A DNA stretch of 64,000 nucleotides from Inquilinus sp. KBS0705 (GCA_005938025.2 VCCI02000001.1:62001-126000); one strand, 5' to 3'. Counted from the stretch's first letter, positions 45,586 to 55,004 are shown. Notes: a model not told the origin generated them from the letters alone. Numbers and translations are program-made.

Positions 45586-45616
45586 TTGATACAGGGCATT
45601 TTAAGGGTTATATTTG
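45586..45616 (+). promoter_or_regulatory. Bacteroidota promoter (TTG, 20-base spacer, TATATTTG)
   Basis: TTG at 45586-45588 and TATATTTG at 45609-45616 give the best -33/-7 pair in the window, with the ideal spacing. A start near 45622 would leave a leader of about 27 bases before the TTG start codon of the next gene. Confidence 0.7.
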
Positions 45617-45648
45617 CAAAAATATTGATAATTAAGAAAATAAGCGTT

Positions 45649-46893
45649 TTGGATTTATTCGATAAGATTATAAAGAATATGGGTGGCCCTATCGGGCAGC
45701 ATCAAAAATGGTCGCACGGGTATTTTTCTTTCCCCCGTTTAGAAGGCGAGATAGCCCCCCACATGATGTTTAATGGTAAAGAGCATTTGGTATGGAGCCT
45801 TAATAATTACTTAGGCCTGGCTAACCACCCCGAAGTGCGTAAAGCTGATGCAGAGGCTGCTGCCGATTACGGAATGGCCTACCCTATGGGTGCGCGTATG
45901 ATGTCGGGCAACTCAAAACACCACGAAGAGCTGGAGCAAGCTCTGGGCAATTTTGTGGGTAAGGATGCCGCTTTTTTACTAAACTATGGTTACCAGGGTA
46001 TGGTATCAATTATTGATGCATTGGTAGACCGTAATGATGTTATCGTTTATGATGCCGAATCGCATGCTTGTATAGTAGATGGGGTGCGCCTGCACATGGG
46101 TAAACGCTTTGTTTACAAACATAACGATATAGAAAGCTGCGAAAAGCAACTGGAACGCGCCGAACGCTTAACCGAGCAAACCGGTGGAGGTATACTGGTG
46201 ATAACCGAAGGTGTATTTGGTATGTCGGGTGCGCAGGGTAAGCTAAAAGAGATCATCAAATTAAAAGATAAATATAAGTTTAGGTTATTGGTAGACGATG
46301 CACACGGTTTTGGTACTATGGGCCCAACAGGTGCGGGCACCCACGAGGAGCAAAATTGTATAGAAGGATTAGATGTGTACTTTGGTACTTTTGCCAAATC
46401 AATGGCGGGTATTGGTGCTTTTGTTGCTGCCGATACCGAGATCATCAATTACCTGCGTTATAATATGCGGTCGCAAACCTTTGCAAAGGCCTTGCCTATG
46501 CCAATGGTATTAGGTTTAAAAAAGCGCTTTGAGCTATTACGATCAAAGCCCGAGCTGCGCCAGCAGTTATGGGTAATTGCCAAAGCCCTGCAAAATGGCT
46601 TGGTTGAGCATGGTTTTGATATTGGTATAACCGATACCATGGTTACCCCGGTTTTCCTGAAAGGGGACCTAAACGAGGCCACCAGCCTCACCATGGAGCT
46701 GCGCGAAAAGTACAGTATATTTTGTTCTATCGTGGTATATCCGGTTATCCCTAAGGGCTTAATAGAACTTAGGCTGATACCAACAGCTATACACACCCTT
46801 GAGGATGTAGAACGTACGCTACAGGCATTTAGCGAGGTAGCCCAAAAACTAAAAAAAGGTTACTACAAAACAAATAAAATGGCTATAGCATAA
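45649..46893 (+). CDS. PLP-dependent acyltransferase of the SPT/KBL/BioF family
   Basis: A 414-residue alpha-oxoamine synthase-family enzyme. TTG 45649 is taken as the start since the fold begins with LDLFDKIIKNMGG and the promoter lies just upstream; longer frames would begin inside the ftsZ terminator. VWSLNNYLGLANHPEV near residue 48, YDAESHACIVDGVRLHMGK near 130, VDDAHGFGTMGPTGAG near 213 and the PLP lysine in GTFAKSMAGIGAFVA near 247 are standard. Family members condense an amino acid with an acyl-CoA: serine palmitoyltransferase, KBL, BioF or HemA. Sphingobacteriaceae make sphingolipids, but this sequence differs from the classical Spt, so it may be a paralog with another substrate. Confidence 0.8.
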   Translation: MDLFDKIIKNMGGPIGQHQKWSHGYFSFPRLEGEIAPHMMFNGKEHLVWSLNNYLGLANHPEVRKADAEAAADYGMAYPMGARMMSGNSKHHEELEQALGNFVGKDAAFLLNYGYQGMVSIIDALVDRNDVIVYDAESHACIVDGVRLHMGKRFVYKHNDIESCEKQLERAERLTEQTGGGILVITEGVFGMSGAQGKLKEIIKLKDKYKFRLLVDDAHGFGTMGPTGAGTHEEQNCIEGLDVYFGTFAKSMAGIGAFVAADTEIINYLRYNMRSQTFAKALPMPMVLGLKKRFELLRSKPELRQQLWVIAKALQNGLVEHGFDIGITDTMVTPVFLKGDLNEATSLTMELREKYSIFCSIVVYPVIPKGLIELRLIPTAIHTLEDVERTLQAFSEVAQKLKKGYYKTNKMAIA

Positions 46894-46915
46894 GCAAGCT
46901 ATATATTATTAAATG

Positions 46916-46948
46916 AAAGCCCTGAAATATTTAGCAGGGCTTTTTTTA
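46916..46948 (+). terminator. Intrinsic terminator after the SPT/KBL-family gene
   Basis: AAAGCCCTG (46916-46924) pairs perfectly with CAGGGCTTT (46935-46943) around a 10-base loop and continues into T residues. Confidence 0.88.
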
Positions 46949-47113
46949 TGAATATCAGTTAATGATATTCCTGATACGTTTAATTTATAGCGGTTAAAGT
47001 ATTGCTTATTTATTTATAAGTTATTATTTTCACGGCATATATTAAATGACGTAACGACTTGTTTAATATATCGGTTTCCCCCTGCCGAGATACTATTGCT
47101 TAAACCTATACAT

Positions 47114-50100
47114 ATGAATAAAATTTTACTTGCCTTTTTTATAGCCATACTATGTTTTAATGCCAAAGCGCAAACGCCTTTAATTACTACTTACGCAGGC
47201 GGCGGAGTAGGTAACGCGGCTAATGGCGTACCCGCTATTAATGTATCACTTCAGGATGTTAAGGCAGTAGTAACAGATGCCGCCGGTAACGTGTATTTTT
47301 CAAATAGCTATTTAATATACAAGGTTAACACAAGCGGCATATTATCTGTGGTGCTTAACATAACCCAGGCCCAGCAAAATGGCTATCAACAAATTGGTGG
47401 GTTAGCCATAGATGCTTCAGGTTCGGTTTATTTTTCTCTTACAGGGGGCCGTATGGTTAAAAAAATAACAGCGGCGGGCGTGATTACAACAGTTGCGGGC
47501 ACGGGTGCGTATGGCAAAACCGGCGACGGTGGAAATGCCACTAGCGCATTGCTTGCAAACCCGCAGGCATTAGCCATAGACAAGTCAGATAATCTGTATA
47601 TAGCCGATAAAGATTACAACATAATACGTAAAGTTACCAAGGCCGGTATAATTAGTTTATTTGCAGGCGGCGGCGGTGCCACTTTCGAGAATGTACCTGC
47701 AACGCAAGCTGCGTTAAACCCTACCGCGCTTGCGGCCGGTGCCGATGGCAATATATATGTAGCCGGGCAAAATGGTGTACAAAAGATAGTATCGGGTGGC
47801 AATATCTTTTTTGTTGCCAATGCATCTTCATATGTTAGTGCTAATGCTTTTGGCTTAGCAGTTGATGCAGCAGGTACTGTTTTCATATCAGACTATGGTG
47901 CCAGTCGAATTGTAAAAATACTGGCAAACGGTGCCACTACTTTAATAACTAATCAAGGTAACTCAGGTGTTTTTGGCGATGACGTACCTGCAGCACAGTT
48001 CAACACCTTTTCCCCCTATGGCTTAGCCCTAAATTCAAAAGGAGAATTATTTGTTGCCGATATTAGCAACCAACGTATACGCAAAATTTACACGCCACCT
48101 GCCCCAACCATAACATCTTTTACACCTGCTAAAGCTGCCTATGGTAAAAATATAACAATTACAGGCACCAATTTTAAAGGCACTACCAGTGTAACTTTTG
48201 GTGGTAATAATGCTACCCCGTTTACCATAGGGGCAGATTTTAAAACCATAACCACAACGGTTCCCGTGCTATCGGCTTTAACAAACAATGTACAGGTAAC
48301 TACATATGGCGGCACAGCAACTAAAGCAGGTTTTACCTACATACCGCAGCCAACAATTACTTCTCTGAGTACAAAAACAGGCCCTAAGGGTACCGTTATT
48401 ACTATAAAAGGCACTAATTTTTCTGCAGATGCTAAGGTTACCTTTGGTGGCGTGCCGGCAGCAAGTGTAAGGTACGTATCGGCAACTACAGTAACAGCCA
48501 CTGTAGGCGAAGGTGCTTCGGGCGCAATTATTTTAACTAATGCTGGCGGTACAGCTATATATAATGGTTTTACATACACGGGCGCCATCATCACCGATTT
48601 TCAGCCACGTAAAGCAAAAACCGGTACTACAGTAGTCATCTCAGGTAAGAATTTCACAGGCGCAACAGCGGTAAGCTTTGGCGGGGTAGCCGCAAAATCA
48701 TTTAAGATTGTAAGCAGTGCCCAAATAACAGCTGTTGTAAACACAGGTAAAACCGGGCTTGTAAAAGTAACCGTACCAAAAGGCGCGGGATCAAGCATAG
48801 ATACTTTTACCTATGTACCGCCGCCAACTATAAAATCGTTTACACCAAACGCAGGTGCCGCAGGTGCCACCATAACCATTACAGGTACTGGTTTCGACGA
48901 TGTGCAGTCCGTTAGTTTTGGCGGCACAGCAGCTACATCATTTACCGTATTATCGCCTACCAAAATATCTGCCGAGGTGGCCTATGGTGCAAGCGGTAGT
49001 ATTAGTGTAACCACACCTGGGGGTACAGCAACATTGGCTGGCTTTACCTATGTAAAACCGCTCGATCTGAGTATGAATAATGTGGCGTTTTGCCCGTCCG
49101 TCAATACAAAATACCCGGCATCGGTAGATGTTACCGTTACCGTAAAAAACTTTAAAGACCTGGCATCTTTACAGGGAAGTTTTGGATGGGACAACAGTAT
49201 CCTGCAATACAGCTCTATTGTAAACTATGGGCCGGTATCAATGGGTATTACAGCGGCAAATTTTAATAAAACAAGCGAAAACCGCCTAACCTTTGTATGG
49301 CACGATGTAACTACTAAAGGGGTTACGCTTTCAGATAATACAGTATTGTTTAAAATACGGTTCAGTATAGCGGCTTTAACCGAAAATGCAGGTGTAGCCA
49401 ATGTGCAGTTTTTGCAGGATCCACTGCCCTTTGAGGCATCGCATAAAGTACTTAACCTGGTACCCGTAGTTACGCATGATGGGCAGGTGACTGTTCCGGC
49501 AGGTGCCATTATACAGCCTGTTACAACAAATGTTTGTGCAGGCGAATCGGTAAACCTTACTGTAAACGCGCCTGGCAAATATCAGTGGTATAAAAATGAT
49601 GTAGCTATAACTACAGCCAAATCGGCTACCTATGCAGCCAAAGCAAGCGGCAATTACAAGGTTATAATTACCACCTCGGGTGGGTGTTTGGTAGTGTCGG
49701 ATGTGGTTAAGGTTGTTGTGAACCCTATACCGCCCGCGCCAAAAATTACAAGCAATTCGCCTTTATTGCTGGGCGATACCCTAAAAGCTACTGCAAGCAC
49801 TGTAGCCAATGCCAGTAATTATATATGGACAACCCCGACAGGAAACACTTACTACGGACAAAAACTTATTATACCCAATGCCGACTCATACATGAGTGGC
49901 CCTTATTCGGTTGTGGCAGTGGTGAATGGTTGTAACAGTTTACCGGCAACAGCCAACATTATAGTTAATAATACACTTGCTATTAGCGGCCGCATATATA
50001 CACCGTTAAATAAGCCGGTGCCCTACGTATATGTAACCTTAGCCGGTACCACCAATGTTACCAAGCGCACAGGTGTGCAAGGCGATTTTAAGTTTCCGCT

Positions 50101-51289
50101 GGCAACAGGCGGCAACTTTATACTAACCCCTGCAAAAGATAACGATAAACAAAAAACCAATGGCATCACTGCTTTAGATATCACCTTTATACAGGCGCAC
50201 TTGTTACAAAAAACATTGTTCGATTCGCCGTATAAGTTAATAGCGGCTGATGCAAATAATTCGGGTACTGTTTCGGCGCTCGATCTGGTACACATACGCC
50301 GTATGATATTGGGTATAGATACTACCTTTCCCGGTAAAAGGATGTGGGCCTTTGTAAACTCTAATAACACGCCTTATTATTATAATCCCTTCCCGTTCGT
50401 ATCAAACCGTACTTACGAGTCGTTAAACTCATCGGTTAATAGCCAGGATTTTATAGGTGTTAAAATAGGGGATGTAACGTATGATTGGAACCCTAAGATA
50501 ATGATAGGCGAGCCCGATGAATCCAATCTGATCAACCTAAGCAGTAACCATGTAGGGCTAAACGCAACAAGTACAAATATTGAGCTTTACCATAATGATG
50601 TTAATGCTTACAATAAAACAGATGTGGTTATACCTGTAAAAGTAAAAAACTTTAAACAGCTGCTTGCCCTGCAATATACCTTAAGCTGGAACAAAAGTAA
50701 ACTGGAGTATAAGGGCATTAGCAAAAATACGCTTGGCATAGAGTTTACCGATTTTCATAAGGCCAAAGGCATATTAACCGCCATTTGGAACGACCCTGGT
50801 AATAACGCCAAAACATTAAGCGACGGCACCGTATTATTTGAGCTAATTTTACGCCGCAAGCCGGGGGCATTATTAGATAACGAGGGTATAAAGGTTACGT
50901 CGGACGTTACTTTGAGTGTGGCTTATGACAATACTTATGCCGAGCGGAAAATTATAAAAGGAAGCGGTATCATCACCGATAAAAAAGGCACAACAGCCGA
51001 CCAGGACCAGCCCTCAGATTTCAAGGTGTCGCCAAACCCGTCAAACGGAGATGTGAAAATATACCTGCATGCAAAGGTTGCCCGGCCAATAACTATTTGG
51101 TTAGTGAATGTGTTAGGCAAAACTGTATACATGCAAAAGCAAAATGTAAATATTGGCGATACGGTAATACCTGTTGATCTGCGTAAATTCAGATCTAAGC
51201 AAGCGCCAAACTATTTTATACAAATAGGTGGTTTAGAAAAAACTTTAGTAAAACAGCTAATGTTAAATGGCGATAATGGGGCTAATTAA
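47114..51289 (+). CDS. Large T9SS-secreted protein with NHL, TIG, cohesin-like and dockerin-like modules
   Basis: A 1,391-residue extracellular protein from ATG 47114, where the signal peptide MNKILLAFFIAILCFNAKAQ begins. Order of modules (approximate residues): NHL propeller repeats 22-324 (for example LFVADISNQRIRKI); four IPT/TIG domains starting near 329, 412, 491 and 570, each with ITITGTNF and VTFGG-like motifs; a cohesin-like domain 649-792; Ig/PKD-like domains 796-949; a carboxypeptidase-regulatory-like beta sandwich 954-1002; a dockerin-like pair 1014-1069 (NGITALDITFIQAHLLQ, ADANNSGTVSALDLVHIRRM); a second cohesin-like domain 1149-1287; and a type IX secretion sorting domain 1299-1391 (VSPNPSNGDVKIYL). 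No catalytic domain was recognised. Adhesion or assembly on the surface is inferred. Confidence 0.88.
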   Translation: MNKILLAFFIAILCFNAKAQTPLITTYAGGGVGNAANGVPAINVSLQDVKAVVTDAAGNVYFSNSYLIYKVNTSGILSVVLNITQAQQNGYQQIGGLAIDASGSVYFSLTGGRMVKKITAAGVITTVAGTGAYGKTGDGGNATSALLANPQALAIDKSDNLYIADKDYNIIRKVTKAGIISLFAGGGGATFENVPATQAALNPTALAAGADGNIYVAGQNGVQKIVSGGNIFFVANASSYVSANAFGLAVDAAGTVFISDYGASRIVKILANGATTLITNQGNSGVFGDDVPAAQFNTFSPYGLALNSKGELFVADISNQRIRKIYTPPAPTITSFTPAKAAYGKNITITGTNFKGTTSVTFGGNNATPFTIGADFKTITTTVPVLSALTNNVQVTTYGGTATKAGFTYIPQPTITSLSTKTGPKGTVITIKGTNFSADAKVTFGGVPAASVRYVSATTVTATVGEGASGAIILTNAGGTAIYNGFTYTGAIITDFQPRKAKTGTTVVISGKNFTGATAVSFGGVAAKSFKIVSSAQITAVVNTGKTGLVKVTVPKGAGSSIDTFTYVPPPTIKSFTPNAGAAGATITITGTGFDDVQSVSFGGTAATSFTVLSPTKISAEVAYGASGSISVTTPGGTATLAGFTYVKPLDLSMNNVAFCPSVNTKYPASVDVTVTVKNFKDLASLQGSFGWDNSILQYSSIVNYGPVSMGITAANFNKTSENRLTFVWHDVTTKGVTLSDNTVLFKIRFSIAALTENAGVANVQFLQDPLPFEASHKVLNLVPVVTHDGQVTVPAGAIIQPVTTNVCAGESVNLTVNAPGKYQWYKNDVAITTAKSATYAAKASGNYKVIITTSGGCLVVSDVVKVVVNPIPPAPKITSNSPLLLGDTLKATASTVANASNYIWTTPTGNTYYGQKLIIPNADSYMSGPYSVVAVVNGCNSLPATANIIVNNTLAISGRIYTPLNKPVPYVYVTLAGTTNVTKRTGVQGDFKFPLATGGNFILTPAKDNDKQKTNGITALDITFIQAHLLQKTLFDSPYKLIAADANNSGTVSALDLVHIRRMILGIDTTFPGKRMWAFVNSNNTPYYYNPFPFVSNRTYESLNSSVNSQDFIGVKIGDVTYDWNPKIMIGEPDESNLINLSSNHVGLNATSTNIELYHNDVNAYNKTDVVIPVKVKNFKQLLALQYTLSWNKSKLEYKGISKNTLGIEFTDFHKAKGILTAIWNDPGNNAKTLSDGTVLFELILRRKPGALLDNEGIKVTSDVTLSVAYDNTYAERKIIKGSGIITDKKGTTADQDQPSDFKVSPNPSNGDVKIYLHAKVARPITIWLVNVLGKTVYMQKQNVNIGDTVIPVDLRKFRSKQAPNYFIQIGGLEKTLVKQLMLNGDNGAN

Positions 51290-51602
51290 ATGGCAAAAGG
51301 CAAAACTGCTGCAGATATGCTTAAAATTCAGAGTTTGTAAGGTATTAAATAATAAATTAACCTTTGTTTAAATAAAATTCCGATTTTTAACCTATTGTAA
51401 AACAGTACTTAAGTTAACAAATGGATAATATCTTTTTAATACCAAAAAGGATATTTTTTCAACTTCAAAAGGTGAAAAATGTGGAAAAATACCACTTTAA
51501 AGGCACTATTTTTATGTTGTAAAAGTTTCAAATTATCAAAAATCCATTTAGCTTTAGCTTTAATTAAAACAATAAACCTCATAAACTAAAAGGAGTCTCA
51601 CA
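51290..51602. other. AT-rich intergenic region before the histone H1-like gene
   Basis: No gene is seen in these 313 bases. TACCAAAAAGGATATTTTTT and runs of A and T are present. An AAAGGAG Shine-Dalgarno sequence (51589-51595) lies 7 bases before the next ATG. A long leader or promoter region for that gene is likely, but no exact TAnnTTTG box was identified. Confidence 0.5.
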
Positions 51603-51779
51603 ATGAAAAAATTTACTGAAGTAAAAGAGCTGGTTGCATCCCTTGAAGCTGATGCCGACAAATTTTATAACAAAGGTAACAGCGCTGCTGGTACACGCGT
51701 TCGTAAAGGCATGCAAGACCTGAAAAACCTGGCGCAATCTATCCGCCTTGAGGTACAGGAAGCAAAAAACAAAGCCTAA
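51603..51779 (+). CDS. Histone H1-like (Hc1-type) small DNA-binding protein
   Basis: A 58-residue protein beginning MKKFTEVKELVASLEADADK and containing KFYNKGNSAAGTRVRKGMQD, then LAQSIRLEVQEAKNKA. This is the short histone H1-like protein that Bacteroidota often encode once or more, related to the N-terminal part of chlamydial Hc1. It is probably two helices with a basic hinge and is expected to bind DNA non-specifically as part of the nucleoid. Its translation signal is unusual for the phylum: AAAGGAG 7 bases upstream of the ATG. A strong terminator follows 24 bases after the stop, so it is a single-gene unit, likely highly expressed (inference). Confidence 0.85.
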   Translation: MKKFTEVKELVASLEADADKFYNKGNSAAGTRVRKGMQDLKNLAQSIRLEVQEAKNKA

Positions 51780-51803
51780 TTTGTAGCGTATTTTACTCCA
51801 AAA

Positions 51804-51842
51804 TAAAAAATCCGGTTAGTAGTACTGACCGGATTTTTTATT
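51804..51842 (+). terminator. Strong terminator after the histone H1-like gene
   Basis: TAAAAAATCCGGT (51804-51816) pairs perfectly with ACCGGATTTTTTA (51828-51840) around an 11-base loop; bidirectional. Confidence 0.9.
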
Positions 51843-51875
51843 TGATGAATGTGTAACCGTTAAATATTAATAAGG

Positions 51876-51974
51876 CGTAATTAAGAGGTACGAAGCAACC
51901 TCCCTTAATGCAGGGTGGTCATGTATGGTGTGGATATCGCTTTGTCGCTATCGCTACACGCTATGACGTTATGG
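51876..51974. repeat. GAGGTACGAAGCAACCTC / GCTTTGTCGCTATCGCT repeat
   Basis: The left arm GAGGTACGAAGCAACCTC (51882-51899) and right arm ATCGCTTTGTCGCTATCGCT (51935-51954) occupy the gap between the histone-like gene and dapA. The left arm also occurs at 59734-59753 and the right arm at 25283-25303 on the other strand, so this is a dispersed family. It resembles the widespread CGTCATTGCGAGG repeats. Confidence 0.65.
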
Positions 51975-51977
51975 TGG

Positions 51978-52856
51978 CTACCCTATCTTCCTGATCTCTT
52001 CTTTTATCTTCTCTACAGTGTTTTCGCTTACATTTACCAGTGGCAAACGCAGGGTATCGCCACAAATGCCTAATTCTTTTAATGCCGATTTTACGCCGGC
52101 GGGGCTGCCTTCGGCAAACATAAGGCGGGTAAACTCGATAAGGTTGTAATGGATAGGCTGCGCAGCTATATAATCGCCTTTTAGTAATAAATTAACCATA
52201 GCCGATAATTGCTTTGGTAAGGCATTGCCTATTACTGATATTACACCTGCTGCACCCATCGCCGCCATTTGCAATGTAATAGGGTCGTCGCCGGATATGA
52301 CAAGGAAATCCTCGGGTTTATCGCGCATCAGTTGGTTAAGCAGGTCAAAATTACCTGATGCTTCTTTAATACCAATAATGTTATCGCAATCATTAGCCAA
52401 GCGTACAGTGGTTTCGGCACTAACGCTGCTGCCTGTGCGGCTGGGTACGTTGTATAAAATAAGCGGCAAAGGGCTGGCTGCCGCAATGGCTTTATAATGC
52501 TGGTATATACCCTCCTGGGTGGGCTTGTTATAATGCGGACTTGCCGATAGTATGGCATCATAGCCGTCGTAATCAAATGCCTTTATTTCGGCTACGGTAT
52601 CTAAAGTGTTGTTGCCACCTATGCCTGCTACCAAAGGCACACGTTTATTTACAATTTGAGCAGTAACCGCCCAAACCTTCTTCTTTTCTCCTTTATTCAA
52701 CGTGGCGCTTTCGCCGGTTGTACCTAACGATACGAGGTAATCAATGCCCCCGTCAATAAGGTAGTCGATCAATTTTTGAAGACCGTCATAATCTACCTGT
52801 CCATCTGCCCGAAAAGGAGTTACCATTGCTACTCCAGTTCCATAAAATTTATTCAT
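51978..52856 (-). CDS. dapA: 4-hydroxy-tetrahydrodipicolinate synthase
   Basis: A 292-residue TIM-barrel class I aldolase that condenses pyruvate with aspartate semialdehyde in the lysine/diaminopimelate pathway. GTTGESATLNKGEKK near residue 46-60 is the substrate loop, YNVPSRTGSSVSAET near 135 holds the catalytic Tyr, and IGIKEASGNFDLL near 161 the Schiff-base Lys. The predicted use of meso-DAP by MurE in this window agrees with need for this enzyme. It stands alone, with repeats on both sides. Confidence 0.95.
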   Translation of the reverse strand: MNKFYGTGVAMVTPFRADGQVDYDGLQKLIDYLIDGGIDYLVSLGTTGESATLNKGEKKKVWAVTAQIVNKRVPLVAGIGGNNTLDTVAEIKAFDYDGYDAILSASPHYNKPTQEGIYQHYKAIAAASPLPLILYNVPSRTGSSVSAETTVRLANDCDNIIGIKEASGNFDLLNQLMRDKPEDFLVISGDDPITLQMAAMGAAGVISVIGNALPKQLSAMVNLLLKGDYIAAQPIHYNLIEFTRLMFAEGSPAGVKSALKELGICGDTLRLPLVNVSENTVEKIKEEIRKIG

Positions 52857-52885
52857 GTTAAATATTAAAAGGATGCTAAGATAGT

Positions 52886-53037
52886 AAATGTGCAGATATT
52901 AGATGTGCAGATTTCAGATTTCAGATGTGCGGATTGCAGATGTAAAAACGCGGGTCATCCTGAGCCCGTCGAAGGACGTGCGCAAAGGCCTTTCGACGAG
53001 TTTCATTAATCGGTGTAATTAAAACCAATCGGTGAAA
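52886..53037. repeat. Composite repeats between dapA and the UbiD gene
   Basis: AATGTGCAGAT, AGATGTGCAGATTTCAGATT and CAGATGTGC units run from 52888 to about 52943. They are followed by a second type, GTCATCCTGAGCCCGTCGAA (52954-52973) with its partial inverse CCTTTCGACGAG (52989-53000), and by two AATCGGTG(T/A)AAT words ending at the UbiD stop. Three repeat families are nested in 150 bases. Confidence 0.7.
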
Positions 53038-54876
53038 TCATATTACACCATGCAACTCGCCACCTTTAGTTCCCATAGCATCAACCAGCTTCTCTGTTGC
53101 GGGGTCTTTCTCTAGTACCGGCGCGTGGTGCGGTTTAATACGCGCGTCTATCATTAGCGGGCCTGTGCAGCCCCAATGTTTATGCTCGGTAAAGCTGTTA
53201 ATGCCATAAATATCGTGCGATGGGTTACTGCGGGTAAAGGTTACCCATACAAAGTTATTTAAGGTTTGCGCGGTAAAGCCAGCATCGTCGCATAAAACCA
53301 TCAGCGGCAACCCGCCTAATTCTGCTTCGACTAAGTGCTCCTGTAAAATATCCAGCATAAGCGGCATATCGCTGGTGCGGCTGTTTTTGGGCACTTCAAC
53401 CGCTAATATGCCGGGCATAACCATTTTATAATTTTTAAATGGTTGCGGTAAGGTAAAGTTTGCAGATAATTCGCTCCATAATTCGCGTTTTATATTGCCG
53501 GCCACTGTAATGGCAACCTTACTGCCTGTGTTAAGGCCCTCGCCGCTGTAATCAAGCGTATCAATTGAGGTACGGGTTTGAAAATGCAGATCGCGGGTTA
53601 AATCTATCCGTTGCAGAATGTGCTTTAAAAAGGCGCCTATATCGTTTACATCCAAAGTAGGGTCGTCTTCCTTAGCTGCAATAAACAGGTATTTGGCCAG
53701 GCTTAGCTGCCCTTTACCCAAAATATGATTGGCAATGGTGATGATCTCCTGCGGATGCCGATCGTTCACATAAGGCGTATATCGCTCGCTGCCAATGGCA
53801 AAAAGCAGGGGGTGTACACCTGCGGCATCAACGGCATTTACGGCATGCAGGCCCGGTATTTCTTTTGGCAGGGCACTGCCTGTTATCTCGTGTATCAAGG
53901 CGCCAAAGCTGGTATCTTCCTGCGGTGGGCGCCCCACTACAGTAAACGACCATATGGCATCTTTTTTATGATATACGTTATGCACCTTCATCAGCGGGAA
54001 AAGGTGTGCCAGGCTGTAATAACCCAGGTGATCGCCAAACGGGCCCTCGGGTTTATTTTCCATAGGCATTACAGTGCCCGTAATTACAAAATCGGCATCG
54101 GCAGAGATACAGAAACCCTCATCATCATAAAAATAACGGAAACGACGGTTGCCCAGCGCGCCGGCAAAGGTCATTTCAGATAAACCTTCGGGCAGGGGCA
54201 TTACTGCTGCAACGGGGTGCGATGGCGGGCCGCCTACAAATATACTCACCTTAAGGGGCTGCCCTTTGGCGTTGGCCTTGGTTTGGTGCACGCCAATACC
54301 GCGGTGTAGCTGGTAGTGCAGGCCAATTTCCTGGTCCTGTATATAATCGTTACCACCTAATTGTATGCGGTACATGCCCAAATTGGCTTGCATAATACCT
54401 GGTGCATGAATATCTTCGGTGTATACCTGTGGCATGGTTACAAATGGTCCACCATCCTTAGGCCAGTTTACAATTTGTGGTATCTGGCTAATTTGTGTAC
54501 GGCCAAAGTTGATGGGCGCATCTCTGCGCACTTTCATGGGCAGGGCCGATAGTGCGGTTAATGCCGTATTAGCATACTTAAACGGATTTTTAACAGCTTT
54601 AATAGGGTCGTTTTTAATATCTATCAGGGTTTGTATCTTTTGCAATGTATCCCTAAAAATAAACTTCGACCTATCCAGCGTACCAAATAAATTAGATACC
54701 GCCGGAAATTTACTGCCTTTTACATTCTCGAACAAAATTGCGGGCCCCTGGTGTTCAAACACACGCAGGTGGATGGCTGCCATTTGCAGGTAAGGGTCAA
54801 CCTGTTGCTTGATGCGTACAAGGTGGCCATTTTTTTCCAGATCGGTAATGCAGGCTTGTAAACTATTGTAACCCAT
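53038..54876 (-). CDS. UbiD-family decarboxylase
   Basis: A 612-residue protein of the UbiD family, which uses prenylated FMN to decarboxylate aromatic or alpha,beta-unsaturated acids. It opens LQACITDLEKNGHLVRIKQQ, has PAILFENVKGSKFPAVSNLF near residue 45, EIGLHYQLHRGIGVHQTKAN near 180, the catalytic-region GDHLGYYSLAHLFPLMKVH near 280 (with Glu in ENKPEGPFGDH) and DDAGFTAQTLNNFVWVTFTR near 540. It is about 120 residues longer than E. coli UbiD, as is the Bacteroidota branch annotated as a menaquinone-biosynthesis decarboxylase. A role in quinone synthesis is likely but no mqn, men or ubiX gene is nearby. Confidence 0.87.
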   Translation of the reverse strand: MGYNSLQACITDLEKNGHLVRIKQQVDPYLQMAAIHLRVFEHQGPAILFENVKGSKFPAVSNLFGTLDRSKFIFRDTLQKIQTLIDIKNDPIKAVKNPFKYANTALTALSALPMKVRRDAPINFGRTQISQIPQIVNWPKDGGPFVTMPQVYTEDIHAPGIMQANLGMYRIQLGGNDYIQDQEIGLHYQLHRGIGVHQTKANAKGQPLKVSIFVGGPPSHPVAAVMPLPEGLSEMTFAGALGNRRFRYFYDDEGFCISADADFVITGTVMPMENKPEGPFGDHLGYYSLAHLFPLMKVHNVYHKKDAIWSFTVVGRPPQEDTSFGALIHEITGSALPKEIPGLHAVNAVDAAGVHPLLFAIGSERYTPYVNDRHPQEIITIANHILGKGQLSLAKYLFIAAKEDDPTLDVNDIGAFLKHILQRIDLTRDLHFQTRTSIDTLDYSGEGLNTGSKVAITVAGNIKRELWSELSANFTLPQPFKNYKMVMPGILAVEVPKNSRTSDMPLMLDILQEHLVEAELGGLPLMVLCDDAGFTAQTLNNFVWVTFTRSNPSHDIYGINSFTEHKHWGCTGPLMIDARIKPHHAPVLEKDPATEKLVDAMGTKGGELHGVI

Positions 54877-55004
54877 AGGTATGTTTAATGCAGCAAAGAT
54901 ATTATTCGTTGCGGATTAAAGCAGGAAGGAAATTAAATGCTACTGTCATTTTACGCATCAGTTTAATTTATATTACTTTTACCGCCATAACCAATTGTTG
55001 CCCC

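Noticed and set aside
54888..55004. N-terminal extension of the TauE/SafE permease
   Set aside because: The extra 39 residues lack family similarity, and the ATG at 55005 begins exactly at the first membrane helix.
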